The notes under the pieces were generated by a model. It saw only the letters and a program-made list of their open reading frames with translations. It had not been told where the DNA came from and did no database searches. A stretch of DNA of 64,000 nucleotides from Rhizobium sp. 11515TR (lineage in GTDB: Bacteria > Pseudomonadota > Alphaproteobacteria > Rhizobiales > Rhizobiaceae), in the NCBI RefSeq assembly GCF_002277895.1, contig NZ_CP023000.1, forward strand, positions 372,001 to 436,000. Direction: 5' to 3'. The translations under genes and the position numbers were made by a program. Numbering within the stretch: position 1 is the first letter of the stretch; every line of letters starts with the position of its first letter. Shown piece by piece: positions 63,514-64,000 of this stretch.

Positions 63514-64000
63514 TTACTTGACGCCGTTGATCACGGCCTTCGGAACGGCATTGTGGACGAGACCCCACTTCTTGAGGATCTCATCATAGGTGCCGTCCTT
63601 GATCAGCGCGTCGAGAGCACCGGCAACCGCATCGCGAAGCGCGGTGTGGTCCTTCTTGAAGCCAATGCCGAACGTGTCGTTGCTGAGCAGCGGCTCGCCG
63701 ACGAGCGTGTAGGTGTTGGGCTCGATGCGCATCTGATAGGCGATCGTTTCGATGCCCTGCACGACCGCGTCATAACGGCCCTGCTTCATGCCGAGACGGG
63801 CCGCATTCGAATCCGCCGTTCCTTCGAACTTGATGGCGGGCTTGCCCTTGCCTTCGCAATTCTCGGCGCTCCAGGCCTTGACGTTATCACCGAAGGAGGT
63901 GCTGCGGCTTCCGGCTACTGTCTTGCCGCAAAGGTCGGTCGCCTGCTTGTAGGTCGCGGCATTGGCGTTGACGGTGAAGAGGATCGGCCCGCTGGTGATG
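63514..64000 (-). CDS. amino-acid ABC transporter substrate-binding protein (partial)
   Basis: The frame from the right edge down to 63514 encodes the last 161 residues of a periplasmic family 3 (polar amino acid type) binding protein: LFTVNANAATYKQATDLCGKTVAG, FEGTADSNAARLGMKQGRYDAVV and GIGFKKDHTALRDAVAGALDALI. The start is outside the window. It is the most upstream gene seen of the operon and points to uptake of an amino acid or related compound by the pathway downstream. Confidence 0.9.
   Translation of the reverse strand, partial: ITSGPILFTVNANAATYKQATDLCGKTVAGSRSTSFGDNVKAWSAENCEGKGKPAIKFEGTADSNAARLGMKQGRYDAVVQGIETIAYQMRIEPNTYTLVGEPLLSNDTFGIGFKKDHTALRDAVAGALDALIKDGTYDEILKKWGLVHNAVPKAVINGVK

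Noticed and set aside
1..64000. CRISPR arrays, rRNA, complete tRNA genes, replication origin or conjugation genes
   Set aside because: No regularly spaced repeats, rRNA-like sequence, foldable tRNA, RepABC or Tra/Trb homologues were seen.

Overview
The window reads as accessory DNA (large plasmid or chromosomal island) of an alphaproteobacterium, most likely Rhizobiaceae (Rhizobium/Agrobacterium type). This is inferred from an iron-sulfur photolyase of the PhrB type, an RpoE-ChrR photo-oxidative stress locus, a SigF-NrsF pair, a MetNIQ-SfnB sulfur cluster and two HxlR/SDR modules. There is no rRNA gene, no complete tRNA gene and no CRISPR array. Gene decay is frequent: a photolyase with an in-frame TAG, an RND pump gene with a one-base frameshift, and fragments of LysR, AEC, MFS, SDR, HIT and transposase genes.

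Layout. 1-7 kb: end of a photolyase pseudogene, an SDR, then an RND efflux adaptor and a frameshifted permease. 6.8-8.4 kb: a LOV blue-light sensor kinase with a degenerate ATPase domain and its receiver protein. 8.7-17.5 kb: ECF sigma factor and ChrR anti-sigma factor, divergent TspO, then membrane-lipid genes on both strands (two Cfa-type methyltransferases, DUF1365, an FAD oxidase, DUF1295, DUF2147, DUF2177 and a membrane protein). It matches the singlet-oxygen regulon known from Rhodobacter, and two candidate sigma-dependent promoters face away from each other upstream of the sigma gene.

17.9-38.2 kb is a dense defence island: a DUF262-HEPN pair, a 769-residue PD-(D/E)XK-like protein, a GmrSD-type DUF262-DUF1524 protein, a two-gene module of unrecognised type (possible ADP-ribosyltransferase-like protein plus partner), an Eco57I-type restriction-modification operon with its own RHH regulator, a Gabija-type GajA/GajB pair and a protein with duplicated HNH/zinc modules. 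The right side (38.3-43 kb) is mobile-element territory: a HIT hydrolase, a remnant element with matching 23-bp terminal inverted repeats, a tyrosine recombinase, a VapBC-type toxin-antitoxin pair and a decayed MFS gene.

43.4-47.5 kb: two HxlR regulators each divergent from an SDR, plus an epimerase-like gene. 47.7-51.5 kb: a SigF-NrsF pair divergent from a DUF5666-cytochrome b-molybdopterin oxidoreductase operon; both sides carry the same GTAAC-N16-CGAA promoter. 51.5-57 kb: a MetQ-MetN-MetI transporter in one operon with two SfnB-like flavin enzymes (sulfur scavenging). 57.8 kb to the right edge: LysR, an argininosuccinate-lyase-like enzyme, MmgE/PrpD, two polysaccharide-deacetylase-family proteins and the end of an amino-acid binding protein, which look like one uptake and catabolic operon of unknown substrate.

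The best candidates for undescribed systems are the DUF262-HEPN pair, the two-gene module at 25.0-26.9 kb, the solitary PD-(D/E)XK protein and the duplicated-HNH protein.
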